DNA from: Planctomyces sp. SH-PL14 | GTDB lineage: Bacteria; Planctomycetota; Planctomycetia; Planctomycetales; Planctomycetaceae | Reading direction: 5' to 3' | Length of the DNA stretch: 64,000 nucleotides | NCBI RefSeq assembly: GCF_001610835.1 | Contig: NZ_CP011270.1 | Location: 4,482,001 to 4,546,000 of the forward strand | Part shown: positions 32,369 to 43,034 of the stretch, piece by piece | Position numbering within the stretch: position 1 is the first letter of the stretch | How the letters are laid out: each line of letters opens with the position of its first letter | The notes under the pieces: generated by a model | Told to the model about the DNA's origin: nothing | What the model saw: the letters and a program-made list of their open reading frames with translations, nothing else | Database searches by the model: none | Made by a program: the position numbers and the translations under genes

Positions 32369-34618
32369 TCACGGCGTCGGAAGCGGCTGCTCGGCGATCG
32401 GGAACTCGCGAATCCGGGCTTCGATCGTCTTCACATCCGGCTTGAACGAGCCGACGACCGCCGCCAGCGCGCTCCGCAGATTGGCGTCCTGCTCCGCTTC
32501 ATAGATGTCGTACACGGCGCGGACTTCGTCGTTCGAGAGCGTCAGGCCGTGCTTCTGGATATGGTACGCCAGGTTGCGGGCGGCCAGGGTCCGGAGCTCC
32601 ACGGGGTTCGAGGCGGTCCGGGCAACTTCAGCCAGTTCCCGCTGGACCGACGGCCGGCCGATGCTCGCCAGGGCGAGCAGGACATCGCCGCCGATCTCCG
32701 GCTTCGTGATCGAGGCGGTCAGCGCCTCCTCGGCGGGACCGAGGTCGAAGATCTTCTCGCGGCGGCCTTCCGCGATGTGCCGCAGCCAGTAGGCGGCCGC
32801 CTTGACCCGCTCTTCCCGCTGCTCCGCCGTCAGCGGCGGCGGAGTGAGCTCGGCCAGGAACGGCGTGAGCTGAACCTGCAGCTCGCCGGGGGTCGAGGCT
32901 TCCTGGAGGTAGGCGACGTGGTCGTACTCGCGAATCAGCCTGTCGGCGGCGGACCGCATGGCGGCCGGTCCGTAGATCACGATCGGGATCGACGCGGTCC
33001 GGGCGTCGGCCCGGAACTGGGCGATCGTCGGCGTGAGATCGGGACGGATCGTATTGAGGTGCAGGACGGCGACCGCCATGTCGCCCCGCGCGGCGGCGGC
33101 ATTGAACCCTTCAGCCCCCGTCCGGACGGCGGCGGCGTCATATCCGAGCGCCTGGAGCAGGCTGCGGAACTCGTCGCCGCGGGGATAGTTCGGGTCGACG
33201 ATCACCATGTTCGGCTTCTCGTCGCTGTTGAGCTCCCGGGCCAGGATCTCGACCACGCGGCGGGCGCCGGGGAACGGCTCGACCGGATCCCAGCTCAGGA
33301 TCGTCGTCGCGGCGCTGAACTGGACGCGGGGATCGGCATCGTCGAGAGCGGCGACGACGGCGGATTTCTGCTGGTTCGTCGGGCGGAGGAGGGCGACCGA
33401 TCCGTTCTGGGACATGACCCGCAGGGCGCCGACCGCGGCGGCGATGTTCCGCTGCTCGAGGGCGACCTTCAGGACGTCCGCGGCGAATTCCGGTCCCGAC
33501 GTCAGGAGGAGGTTGTGCGCCGTTCCCGGACCTTCGGGGAGGGGAGCGGCCCAGCCCGCCTGCTCGACGTCGCGGAGGAGCAGGATCGAGAGGAGTTGTG
33601 TCTGGATCGCCCGGTCGGCGGGGCTGAAGTCGAGCGCCTGCCGGGTGAGCTGCTCCGCCTTGAAGAGGGCGGCCGATTTCGCCGAAACCCGATTCTCCTG
33701 CGGCAACCCTTCGGTCTTGTTCCAGGTCCAGAGAGTGACGAGCCCGTTGTCTCCCACGGGCATCCGGATGCGGCCGGTCAGGTAGTCCGCGGCGGTCCGC
33801 CGGATCCGCTCCGCCAGGCCGTCCGGATTGAGCCGCCCCGTCTTGAGGACATCCTTATAGAGGATGCGGGCGAGCGCCTGCCGGGCGCTGAGCTGGACCC
33901 GGTCGTCCTTGGCCGGGGAGAAGGCGGCGATCAAGAGCGGCAGTTCTTCGTTCTTATCGCCCACGGAGCCCAGCACTTCGGCCGCCAGGGCCTGGCGGGT
34001 GGGGTTGTCGGCGTCGAGCATCGCCACGAGCGGCGGGACGGTGGCGGGACCCAGCCGGGTCATCACGTAGGCCAGCATCCCCTGCTTGTCGGTGTTCTGC
34101 GGGTCGGAGAGCGCTTTGACGAGCGGTCCGACGGCATGCGGTCCCAGGTGCTGCAGCTCGAGGATCGCCAGTTCCCGCTGCCGGTCGGTGCCGGAGAGCT
34201 GGCCGATGAGCTGGTCCATCCGCGCGGCGGAGGGGCCCCGGCGGTTCCCGGCCTCGGTCATCCGGTCGAGGAGTTGTCCGGCGGCGGGTTTGAGGTCGCT
34301 GTTGCGCGAGAACTCAATAAAGAGCGCGGTCCCGAACTTGTCCCGGAGCTGGAGGAGCGTGTCGTCGTCCGGCTCCATCTTGACGAGGGCGTCCATATAC
34401 CGGCGGGCCAGCTCGGGCCGGGCCAGCTTCAGCGTGAGCGAGACCGCCCGCACGAGTTCCTCGGGGGTCTTGGGCTCTTCCGGGAGGACCAGATCGAGCT
34501 TTTCCGCCTCCGCTCCGGCAGCATCGGCCGGCGGTTCGTTCTGCGCGAAGGAGGGGACGGCGCTCAGTCCCAGCGAAAGCCCCACGGCGGAGACGGCGAA
34601 CCAGCGGCTTCGGAGCAT
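32369..34618 (-). CDS. Exported HEAT-repeat protein with degenerate receiver-like domain
   Basis: A 749-residue protein with a signal peptide (VSAVGLSLGLSAVPSFAQ). Helical HEAT-like repeats are seen at about 150-260 (AILELQHLGPHAVGPLVKAL, VMTRLGPATVPPLVAML, LAAEVLGSVGDKNEELPLL) and again around 395-450 and 640-740. Residues about 468-548 look like a receiver fold (MVIVDPNYPRGDEFRSLLQALG, then SIPIVIYGP). The expected phospho-acceptor strand reads AVAVLHLNT, with no Asp at the acceptor place, so phosphorylation is unlikely. A receiver fold in an exported scaffold is odd. The protein probably mediates protein-protein contacts outside the cytoplasm. Confidence 0.75.
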   Translation of the reverse strand: MLRSRWFAVSAVGLSLGLSAVPSFAQNEPPADAAGAEAEKLDLVLPEEPKTPEELVRAVSLTLKLARPELARRYMDALVKMEPDDDTLLQLRDKFGTALFIEFSRNSDLKPAAGQLLDRMTEAGNRRGPSAARMDQLIGQLSGTDRQRELAILELQHLGPHAVGPLVKALSDPQNTDKQGMLAYVMTRLGPATVPPLVAMLDADNPTRQALAAEVLGSVGDKNEELPLLIAAFSPAKDDRVQLSARQALARILYKDVLKTGRLNPDGLAERIRRTAADYLTGRIRMPVGDNGLVTLWTWNKTEGLPQENRVSAKSAALFKAEQLTRQALDFSPADRAIQTQLLSILLLRDVEQAGWAAPLPEGPGTAHNLLLTSGPEFAADVLKVALEQRNIAAAVGALRVMSQNGSVALLRPTNQQKSAVVAALDDADPRVQFSAATTILSWDPVEPFPGARRVVEILARELNSDEKPNMVIVDPNYPRGDEFRSLLQALGYDAAAVRTGAEGFNAAAARGDMAVAVLHLNTIRPDLTPTIAQFRADARTASIPIVIYGPAAMRSAADRLIREYDHVAYLQEASTPGELQVQLTPFLAELTPPPLTAEQREERVKAAAYWLRHIAEGRREKIFDLGPAEEALTASITKPEIGGDVLLALASIGRPSVQRELAEVARTASNPVELRTLAARNLAYHIQKHGLTLSNDEVRAVYDIYEAEQDANLRSALAAVVGSFKPDVKTIEARIREFPIAEQPLPTP

Positions 34619-34937
34619 CGCTTACCTCATCCTGTTCGGGCGCAAGAGGAACACCGCGGCGCGGTTCGCCCCTGCTCGTCTTATCGAGTTCCGTCGGAAG
34701 AGCGCTTGAGGTCCGGCGGCTTTGAACGGATCGTCTCGGGCGAACAAACCCCTTCAGCCATCCTGCCTTCTCCAGTGTGACGCCGCAACAACCGTTGCAT
34801 CCGGGAGACGCGTCAAAACCGGAATATTCTCACAAGTCGTCGCCGTCATCCGTTCGATAACTGATCCTGTGGATTCGAGGCTTTCGTGAATGCGGAACCC
34901 GCAGTCCAAGTCACCGATGCACCTGGAGGCGACTGGG
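34619..34937. other. Divergent intergenic region, no gene seen
   Basis: This 319-bp stretch separates the divergent HEAT-repeat and lipoprotein genes and must contain both promoters. It is less G/C-rich in its right half (AATATTCTCACAAG near 34830). No ORF, repeat or clear palindrome was found, and no -35/-10 pair stands out enough to call. Confidence 0.4.
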
Positions 34938-35528
34938 ATGACCAAGCGATACTGGCTCAAACGCCTGTGCCTGGCATTGATGCTGGCACTGACCGTTGTG
35001 CCGAGCAGCGGATGTAAGCTGTTCTTCTATGCCGTCAAAGATCTGTTCATTGCCGGCAACTTTTTCTGGACGACGCCGTTCATCCCGGTTTCGCCCTACT
35101 TCAGTCAGCAGATTGAAGACACGTACTGGGAAGAAGAGCGTTACAAGCGGGTCATTGTGATGGACCCGATCGAGGGCGAGAACGCCCCGCTCTTCTGTCT
35201 CGACCCGCCGTCCCCGGACGAAGTCTACCGGGCGCTTCCCGACATGACCTCGGGTGGCGTGGCGTTCCTGGCTGAGACGAGCTGGAACAACGTCCGGATG
35301 GTCGTGGAGCCGATCGTCGACCGACTCGACGACTGCCGCTTCTACCCGATGGTCGGACCGGCCCGGCTGCACCACTGTCACTACAAGTGCACGGTGTACT
35401 ACGAAGAAACCAAGCGGTCTTACTGGCCCGTGCCGTTCACTCATAAGGACCAGGTGCAGCAGGTGGTCTATGTCGACCATGACTACCTGATCCGTTGTGC
35501 CGGCCCGGACATGGACCAGGAACCGTAG
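34938..35528 (+). CDS. Putative lipoprotein
   Basis: A 196-residue protein. GGAGG at 34925-34929 fixes ATG 34938; an open extension to 34890 is unlikely. The signal sequence (TKRYWLKRLCLALMLALTVV) ends in a lipobox PSSGC, with the Cys at about residue 26, followed by KLFFYAVKDLFIAGNFFW. The mature part is rich in aromatics and has several Cys and His (RLHHCHYKCTVYYEE). No family recognised; the predicted destination is the outer face of the inner or outer membrane. It ends 26 bp before a strong terminator, so it is the end of its unit. Confidence 0.7.
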   Translation: MTKRYWLKRLCLALMLALTVVPSSGCKLFFYAVKDLFIAGNFFWTTPFIPVSPYFSQQIEDTYWEEERYKRVIVMDPIEGENAPLFCLDPPSPDEVYRALPDMTSGGVAFLAETSWNNVRMVVEPIVDRLDDCRFYPMVGPARLHHCHYKCTVYYEETKRSYWPVPFTHKDQVQQVVYVDHDYLIRCAGPDMDQEP

Positions 35529-35554
35529 GAATACGCGATTCAGGTGCACGAGAG

Positions 35555-35590
35555 CCCGGCGGAGGAGCAATCCTCCGCCGGGTTTTCTCG
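35555..35590 (+). terminator. Rho-independent terminator of the lipoprotein gene
   Basis: A perfect 12-bp stem CCCGGCGGAGGA / TCCTCCGCCGGG with loop GCAA (35555-35582) is followed by TTTTCTCGTTTT. Confidence 0.9.
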
Positions 35591-35614
35591 TTTTGGGAGG
35601 GCGTGATCAGACGG

Positions 35615-35950
35615 CGTCCTTGCCGGCACGGCTGTGCTCGCTCAAACCCAACGTGCTACGGCAGTTGGGGTCAAGGGGCCAGAAAAACAACACAGGCCCC
35701 CTTGCCGCCGGAGGCCGTTCCTATGAGGAACCTTTGTAAGCAACGGACGCCCCCTTTGTGGGACCCGCGTTGAGGACTCTTTCAAAGTCCACCGCTGGCG
35801 ATGCACTCCCCGCGTGTTGGTGAGGGGGCATCCGGCACGCTGTCCGCGCCTGGACACACCCTCCTTCAGACATCTCTCGACGAGAGGGCCTCCGGCGGGC
35901 AAAGGGGCGTTGCCCCCTTGCATCCCCCACCAGGGTGCCCCTGGACCCGG
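35615..35950 (-). repeat. Hairpin repeat copy F, long-loop hairpin B
   Basis: A full reverse copy. Hairpin B carries a long loop: GGGG-CCAGAAAAACAACACAGG-CCCC replaces the usual 3-6 base loop. The same 18 bases occur in copies J and M, and a variant in H. Hairpin A is standard. Confidence 0.9.
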
Positions 35951-36037
35951 TGGATCAGCGGCGCCGTGCATATCAGCGGCGAACCTTGCCGGTTTGCCCC
36001 GTGTCCCCACCCCACCCGTCGCGGGAGGGACTCAACC

Positions 36038-36409
36038 ATGGGACGCAAACTGGAGATCGAGAACGAAATCGAGCCGGTTCCGGCAACGGAACTCGCCACG
36101 ACCGTCGCCGGCGAAGACCTCAAGATCGGCGACGATGTCGCCATCCTCAACGAGACCTTCGAAACCCCCGGCTGGATCTGGGACTGCGACATCAACACCC
36201 ACTCCCCCCAGGAACCGGTCCGCACCCGCTACGCCTCCCGCGACCCCGGCGTCCCATTCCGCGTCCAGGCGATCTGCCTCCCGTTCGTGTTCCTCAAATC
36301 CCCCAGGAAAGAACACCGGACCATCGACCTGCGAATGGTCCAGCTCGTCCGAGTCAGCGCCGCCTACGCCAAGTGCGTCCGCAAGGCGCTCCGACCCCGG
36401 ACCCTCTGA
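36038..36409 (+). CDS. Hypothetical soluble protein, 123 residues
   Basis: ATG 36038 follows GGGAGGGA at a suitable distance; the frame upstream is repeat DNA. The product begins MGRKLEIENEIEPVPATEL and contains KIGDDVAILNETFETPGW and a Cys-bearing second half (IWDCDINTH, AKCVRKAL). It is acidic at the start and basic at the end, with no signal peptide or membrane helix. No family recognised. Codon use is strongly C-ending like real genes of this window, which supports it being expressed. Confidence 0.6.
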   Translation: MGRKLEIENEIEPVPATELATTVAGEDLKIGDDVAILNETFETPGWIWDCDINTHSPQEPVRTRYASRDPGVPFRVQAICLPFVFLKSPRKEHRTIDLRMVQLVRVSAAYAKCVRKALRPRTL

Positions 36410-36554
36410 ACGGCCCCGCGACCACAAGCACCCCCAAACCCCACCCCAGAAACCAGAACACCCGGCCGGGACCACTGTCCCCACCGGGTGTCACTGTTTG
36501 AGCAGCACGCTTGAGCAACTCGGCGCCCGCAAAGCGGGCCACCAGATTCCGACC

Positions 36555-36599
36555 TTCAGCCTTCCGCCTTCAGTCTGAACCCCTCTCCCTCTACGCCTA
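36555..36599. repeat. Arm of the stop-codon palindromic family
   Basis: CTTCAGCCTTCCGCCTTCAG followed by CCCCTCTCCCTCTAC runs up to the TAG of the leftward gene ending at 36597. It is the same arm as at 6691-6740, again touching a stop codon. Confidence 0.55.
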
Positions 36600-37085
36600 C
36601 TTCTTCGCTTCGCGGAAGTCATACGTCGCCAGCGCCGTCAGCTCGCGCGGCGGAACACCGTTGCGGCGGTTCGAATACCCGAACCCATACACCGCCACCT
36701 TGCCGGTCGTCAGCTCGGCAATGAACACCCCTTCGAGCCCCGGGGGATCTCCGCCCGAACGGCCGGTCAGGAGCAGGTTCCCGGGACACATCACGAACGT
36801 TCCCGCTTCCGTCAGGCCAAAGTCCTGGGCAATGCTTCGGCCATAGGCCTGTGTGAACGCCCCGGCCTGGGCGTTGTAGGCGGCGCCGGTCAGCCGCCCG
36901 GTCACGTGATCGAGCACGAACACCGCGTCCGTGAATCCCGCCTGCGTCGCACACGTCGCAATCGAGAGCTTCTGATTGCTGTCCGCCGAGCCGGCGTAGG
37001 CTCGTTCTGCCGGCCAGTAGACGGAGATCATGGACCCCAACACCACACCGACCGCCACCCAACTGAGCTTCTGATTCGTGTTCAC
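36597..37085 (-). CDS. Exported hypothetical protein
   Basis: A 162-residue protein. AGGAG lies seven bases before GTG 37085, which begins VNTNQKLSWVAVGVVLGSM, a signal or anchor helix ending near AYA. An ATG at 37133 would add 16 residues without helping the signal. The mature part has two short repeated segments, IATCATQAGFTDAVFVLDHVTGRL and a later VAVYGFGYSNRRNG, suggesting a small beta-rich domain in which the product reports or stores a value-like series. The family is common in planctomycetes to my eye but unnamed. Function unknown. Confidence 0.65.
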   Translation of the reverse strand: MNTNQKLSWVAVGVVLGSMISVYWPAERAYAGSADSNQKLSIATCATQAGFTDAVFVLDHVTGRLTGAAYNAQAGAFTQAYGRSIAQDFGLTEAGTFVMCPGNLLLTGRSGGDPPGLEGVFIAELTTGKVAVYGFGYSNRRNGVPPRELTALATYDFREAKK

Positions 37086-37754
37086 CGGCTGACTCCTGAT
37101 GTGTCCTGACGACGGGTTCTCCCGCATCTGCATCCTATCGCTCCGTTTTCTGACTCGATAGGGAATTCGTTGGCAGGGATCCCTGGGGTCAGCTCGCGAT
37201 TCCGCGCCGGCCGTAAACTGGGCGGTTCAGGGAAAGGTGCCTGCCTGCCGGTGTGCCGCCGGGCCCGCGACAAGGCTCCTGGACCAAGTCCGTGGGGGAG
37301 GATGGAGCGGGCGAGAGCCCTGCCGATGAGAGCCCATCGGATCACAGCACAGACCTTGGCCCTGGCAGCGGTCGTACGAGGGGTTTGAACGAGCCGGGAC
37401 ATGCCTGTGAGCGAGCCCTTCGAGACAGGTCCGGGCTCGCCGGTGGAACGCAACCAACGTTCCCGTGAAACCCCAATTTCGACATTCCACGCGATGTCGG
37501 CGAATTGCGAAAAATGGCGAAATCCGGGGTGGCGGGATCTGCCGATCCGGCTAGGATCCCACCCCTTCCGGCACCGCCCGGGATGGCGTTGCTGTTGTTG
37601 GCTTGCCTGTTTTCAGGCAGTGATTTTTCTGTCTGTTTCAGCCGTATGTTTCAGACAGTCCTTTTCGCTCTGACGGATCGCGCTCGCTCATCCGTCTGAG
37701 ACCCGCACGGATCGTCCTCTGACGGACACCGCCCTTTGAAGTAAGGAGACTTCA
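37086..37754. other. Large intergenic region with hairpins, no gene seen
   Basis: 669 bp without a credible ORF. The left half (37190-37450) is G/C-rich with short self-complementary stretches and could be a structured transcript. The right half holds two hairpins with T-rich flanks: GCCTG-TTTT-CAGGC followed by AGTGATTTTTC near 37603, and CTGTCTG...CAGACAG followed by TCCTTTT near 37630-37668. GTAAGGAG at 37741 is the ribosome binding site of the next gene. Confidence 0.4.
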
Positions 37755-38702
37755 ATGGCCGCCGCCGCTGCACTTCCGCGCTGCGAATGCGTTCCGCTCC
37801 CCGGGCATCAGGTGTCCCTCCGGATCGATGGTCGCGAGCGCTGCCGCTGGCACCACGGAGCCGAATACCCGCGCCCGTTCTTCTGGCCCCTCGTCGCCCC
37901 GCGCTCCGATGAATCGCTCACGCGCATCGGACACCCCGGCGCCCCCAATCACGATCACCATCGTTCCGTCTGGTTCGCGCACGCCAAGGTCCAGGGGGTC
38001 GACTTCTGGAGCGAGAACACCAAGGCCCGCATCGAGCAGAAGGAATGGCTCCTCTACGAGGACGCCGATGACGAAGCCGCCATGGCTGTCCGGCTCGAAT
38101 GGCGCGATGGCCATGATGCCGCGCCGCTCCTTACGCAGGACCTCATCGCCACCCTCCGTCCGCAAGAGGACGACGAATACGTTCTCGACCTGGAAACGGT
38201 CTTCACCCCTCGTTCACCGGACCTAGAATTCCAGCAGTCCAACTTTGGCGTGCTGGCGGTGCGAGTCGCCCGCAGCCTGTCGGCTCACTTCGGTAGCGGA
38301 ACGCTCTCGAGCAGTGAGGGGAAGACGGGGGAGCCGGAGATCTTTGGTCAGCCTGCGCGCTGGGTCGACTACTCCGGTCCGATTCGCCAACGAGACACCC
38401 GCGATGCGATCGAAGCGGGGGTCACTTACTTTTCGCACCCCTCGAACGGAGCGAGCTTTCCGCAGTGGCATGTCCGCGCGGACGGCTGGATGGGATGCTC
38501 GCTGACGTACGAGGCCCCGCGGACGATCCGCCGGGAGTCTCCGCTGCACCTGCGGTATCTGCTGTACGTGCATGGCGGGAAAGGCGATCCCGACCGGGCC
38601 GCCCGCGTGTGGGACGAGTGGACCAGGCGTCCGGCCCGCCGGGTGGTGAAGTCCATGCAGCCGCACCGGATGTTCGAGCTCCAACCGGTCCCAACGGCGT
38701 AA
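37755..38702 (+). CDS. PmoA-like (DUF6807) family protein
   Basis: A 315-residue protein with GTAAGGAG six bases before ATG 37755. The segment [21 protein letters not shown] followed by [26 protein letters not shown] is the conserved core of planctomycete proteins annotated as PmoA family. The name is historical: there are no methane monooxygenase features. The H-P-x2-x-x-N-H-D-H-H-R cluster could bind a metal or sugar. A beta-sandwich fold is likely ([26 protein letters not shown]). No signal peptide. Often such genes accompany sugar oxidoreductases and sulfatases, consistent with glycan use. Confidence 0.78.
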   Translation: MAAAAALPRCECVPLPGHQVSLRIDGRERCRWHHGAEYPRPFFWPLVAPRSDESLTRIGHPGAPNHDHHRSVWFAHAKVQGVDFWSENTKARIEQKEWLLYEDADDEAAMAVRLEWRDGHDAAPLLTQDLIATLRPQEDDEYVLDLETVFTPRSPDLEFQQSNFGVLAVRVARSLSAHFGSGTLSSSEGKTGEPEIFGQPARWVDYSGPIRQRDTRDAIEAGVTYFSHPSNGASFPQWHVRADGWMGCSLTYEAPRTIRRESPLHLRYLLYVHGGKGDPDRAARVWDEWTRRPARRVVKSMQPHRMFELQPVPTA

Positions 38703-38925
38703 CCCGCCGGATTCGCGGCAGATTTCCAATTCGGGTTTGACCGGAGTGGACAAATCTGCAAAGTTTGATGCGTTGGTGCCGATGGCTCTCCATCGGTGGC
38801 TTGCGATCGACAGTCCTTCGAACGCCCGAGTGAGCGGCTCCGGTGTTCGCCGATCACGGTTCCTGCAGTTGGCTGGCTGCGGGCCGTCCTTTTTGAAACC
38901 TCCCTGCCTCAGGAGGCCCCTGCCA

Positions 38926-40266
38926 ATGTTGAATATTTTTGGCCGTCGTGTCGGCATGTGTGACGGACTTTCCCGCCGCGCGTTCCTGAAGATCGGCGGA
39001 CTGGCGATGGGCGGAATGGCCCTGCCCGACATGCTCCGCGCAGAAGAAGCGGCCGGGACCAATGGTGCCGGCAAGGGGATCATCATGGTCTTCCTGCCCG
39101 GGGGACCGCCGCACCAGGACATGTGGGACATCAAGGTCGATGCCCCGGTCGACATCAAGGGGCCGTTCAACCCGATCCACACCAAGGTCCCCGGGGTCGA
39201 GATCTGCGAACTCTTCCCCCGCATGGCCTCCTGCTCGGACAAGGTCGCCTACATCCGCTCGGTCGTCGGCGCGACCGGGAACCACTACGCCCACCAGTGC
39301 CTGACCGGTCATGACGACCGCAACCAGCCGCCTGGTGGCTGGCCGGCGCTCGGCTCGGTCCTCTCGAAGGTGTACGGCCCCAAGAACGCTTCGCTGCCGT
39401 CGTACGTTGGCCTGTCCCCGAAGATGGGGCACATGCCCTGGGCGGACAACGGCAGCCCAGGCTTCCTCGGCGTGTCGCATGCTCCCTTCTCTCCGCATGG
39501 CGAAGGGAAGGACGACATGACCCTGCAGGGGCTGACGCTGGACCGGCTCGGCGACCGGCGGCAGGTGCTGGCGTCGCTGGACCGTTTCCGCCGCGATGCG
39601 GACAACAGCGGGATGATGGAGGGGGTGGACGCGTTCCATCAGCAGGCCTTCGGGATCCTGACCTCCAGCAAGCTGGCCGATGCCCTGGACATCGAGAAGG
39701 AAGACAAGAGCCTGCGCGATCGGTACGGCCGTGGGTTCAATCAGCTCAAGGATGACGGCGGGCCGCGGCTGCTCGACAACTTCCTGACGGCCCGGCGGCT
39801 GATCGAAGCCGGCGTGCGGTGCGTGTCGCTGTCGTTCAGCCGGTGGGACTGGCACAACGACAACTTCAAGCAGGCGAGCGAGGAGATGCCGATGCTCGAC
39901 CAGGCGCTGAGCGCCCTGCTCGAGGATCTGGAGTATCGCGGTCTGTTCAAGGACGTGACGGTCATTGTCTGGGGTGAGTTCGGCCGGACGCCGAAGATCA
40001 ACGCTCAGGGTGGCCGCGATCACTGGCCGCAGGTTTCCTGCGCCCTGATGGCAGGCGGTGGGATTCGTGGCGGTCAGGTGGTGGGGGCGACGAACCGGCT
40101 GGGTGAGTTTGCCTCGGAGCGTCCGGTCCACTTCCAGGAGATTTTTGCGACGCTCTACAAGACGCAGGGGATCGACATTGACCGGGTGACGCTGCCGGAT
40201 CTGCAGGGTCGTCCGCGGTTCCTGGTGGAGCATGAGAAGTATGCTCCGATCAAAGAGTTGCTGTAG
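38926..40266 (+). CDS. DUF1501 domain protein with Tat signal (second copy)
   Basis: A 446-residue secreted DUF1501 protein. AGGAGG at 38911-38916 fixes ATG 38926; the frame is open back to 38737 but not supported. The Tat signal is [19 protein letters not shown] (residues 16-34). Conserved segments include [15 protein letters not shown] near 47, [11 protein letters not shown] near 347 and [19 protein letters not shown] near 362. It is only distantly similar to the 5224-6585 protein and belongs to a different subgroup ([19 protein letters not shown]). No DUF1553 partner is adjacent, although one lies elsewhere in the window. Function unknown. Confidence 0.88.
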   Translation: MLNIFGRRVGMCDGLSRRAFLKIGGLAMGGMALPDMLRAEEAAGTNGAGKGIIMVFLPGGPPHQDMWDIKVDAPVDIKGPFNPIHTKVPGVEICELFPRMASCSDKVAYIRSVVGATGNHYAHQCLTGHDDRNQPPGGWPALGSVLSKVYGPKNASLPSYVGLSPKMGHMPWADNGSPGFLGVSHAPFSPHGEGKDDMTLQGLTLDRLGDRRQVLASLDRFRRDADNSGMMEGVDAFHQQAFGILTSSKLADALDIEKEDKSLRDRYGRGFNQLKDDGGPRLLDNFLTARRLIEAGVRCVSLSFSRWDWHNDNFKQASEEMPMLDQALSALLEDLEYRGLFKDVTVIVWGEFGRTPKINAQGGRDHWPQVSCALMAGGGIRGGQVVGATNRLGEFASERPVHFQEIFATLYKTQGIDIDRVTLPDLQGRPRFLVEHEKYAPIKELL

Positions 40267-40286
40267 GAAGCGGTTCTGCTGATCCG

Positions 40287-40606
40287 CGTTCTTGCCGGCA
40301 CGACTCGATAGCTCAAACCCAACGTGCTACGGCAGCCGGGGTCAAGGGGGTCACCCCTTGCCGCCGGAGGCGCTTCTATGAGGAACCGTGGGACACGACG
40401 GACGTCCCCTTTTTGGGACCCGCGTTGAGGACTCCCTCGAAAAACACCGCTCGCTTTGCAATCCCCGCAGGCTGGTGAGAGGGCATCCGGCACGGTGTCC
40501 GCGCTTGGACATGTGCTCCTTCAAAGAAGCCCCGCCGAGACGGGCCTCCGGCGGGCAAAGGGGCGTTGCCCCTCTGCACTCCCCACCAGGGGACCCCTGG
40601 ACCCGG
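40287..40606 (-). repeat. Hairpin repeat copy G
   Basis: A full reverse copy, with CGTTCTTGCCGG at its outer end. Hairpin B is the simple form CAAGGGGGTCACCCCTTG, the pre-insertion equivalent of the IS copy 1 site. The middle has an extra CCTCGAAAAACA-like insertion also seen in copy L. Confidence 0.9.
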
Positions 40607-40840
40607 TTTGGTCGGCGACGTTGAGTGCGCGCTGTTGGAGTCTTCACAAAGCCTCCTCCGACCCTTCAAAGACGCTGGCGACTTCGCGCTGGCCATGCCG
40701 CTTCGTACCATAAGAGTCTTCCCCCAACCGCCGCGCCCCGCGCGGACTCAACCCCCTAACGACGGAAGCCCACGCCTTCCGTCCCCCTCGCGCGCGGGTC
40801 CACCGGCCGCCGCGACGACAGCCCCGGTGACGGCCAAATC

Positions 40841-42325
<1,485 letters not shown>

Positions 42326-42492
42326 GATGGGTTGAGCGTCGAGGGTTGAGCGTCGTGCGTTTGGAAACGAACGCCCCGCATCGCCTGCCATTCGAACGAA
42401 GATGCCCGCCGGAAAAGTCTTGAGGCCCTTGGCCGAAGTTTCCTACGCTCAGCGTTTCCCTATTTCACGCTCAACGCCCGTCGGAGTTCGCA
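42326..42492. repeat. Direct and inverted TTGAGCGTCGAG repeats between ffh and rpsP
   Basis: GGTTGAGCGTCGAG and GGTTGAGCGTCG lie in tandem right after the ffh stop, and partly inverted copies (CGCTCAGCG, CACGCTCAACG) end just before rpsP. A related GTTGAGTGTCGAGAGTTGAG follows the stop of the propeller gene at 63483. They could form a structure in the ffh-rpsP mRNA. Confidence 0.55.
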
Positions 42493-42852
42493 GTGGTTGT
42501 TCGTATTCGGATGAAGCGCCTGGGTCGGACGCACCGCCCGTTCTACCGTATTTGCGTCATGGACAAGCTCCAGGCCCGCGACGCCGAGGCGATCGAGGAA
42601 GTCGGCACCTATGACCCGATGGTCAAGGACAAGTCGAAGCGCGTCACGATGAACCTTGAGCGGATCAAGTACTGGGTTTCGGTCGGCGCGCAGCCGAGCG
42701 ACAAGGTCGCGGTTCTGATCAAGAAGTTCGAAACGAACTCCTGGGGTGCTGAGAAGCCCCCGGCGCCGCTGACCCCGCCGAAGGAGAAGAAGGCTCCGGA
42801 AGCGGCCGCCGCTGAAGGTGAAGCCCCCGCGGAAGCACCGGCCGAAGGCTGA
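42493..42852 (+). CDS. rpsP: Ribosomal protein S16
   Basis: A 119-residue 30S subunit protein. GTG 42493 begins VVVRIRMKRLGRTHRPFYRI, the diagnostic S16 start, with GGAG seven bases upstream. The S16 domain ends near residue 80 (SVGAQPSDKVAVLIKKF); the remaining tail is Ala/Pro/Glu-rich (PPKEKKAPEAAAAEGEAP), longer than in E. coli S16 (82 residues). The ffh-rpsP order is the classical one, but a terminator and a repeat with an IS follow where rimM and trmD would be expected. Confidence 0.96.
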   Translation: MVVRIRMKRLGRTHRPFYRICVMDKLQARDAEAIEEVGTYDPMVKDKSKRVTMNLERIKYWVSVGAQPSDKVAVLIKKFETNSWGAEKPPAPLTPPKEKKAPEAAAAEGEAPAEAPAEG

Positions 42853-42878
42853 GCGATCGCGTTGTGAACATGATTTCC

Positions 42879-42914
42879 ACACGGTTCCGGTCTCCCGGAA
42901 CCGTGTTTGTTTTT
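42879..42914 (+). terminator. Rho-independent terminator after rpsP
   Basis: A 12-bp stem ACACGGTTCCGG / CCGGAACCGTGT with loop TCTC (42879-42906) is followed by TTGTTTTT. It closes the ffh-rpsP unit 26 bp after the stop. Confidence 0.93.
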
Positions 42915-43034
42915 GCGCAGCGCGAATCTCCCGTCCGCTCTATGGAGACGGGAGGCAGACGAACCCGTCCTTGCCGGCACGGCGCTGTTAGCTCAAACTC
43001 AACGTGCGACGGCAGCCGGGGTCAAGGGGGGCAC

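Noticed and set aside
36660-36680. GGTTCGAATACCC as a tRNA T-arm
   Set aside because: It lies inside the gene at 36597-37085 and no cloverleaf can be formed around it.
37190-37450. RNase P or SRP RNA in the gap before the PmoA-like gene
   Set aside because: None of the universally conserved segments of these RNAs (such as GAGGAAAGTCC or GGAAGCAGCC-type loops) is present.
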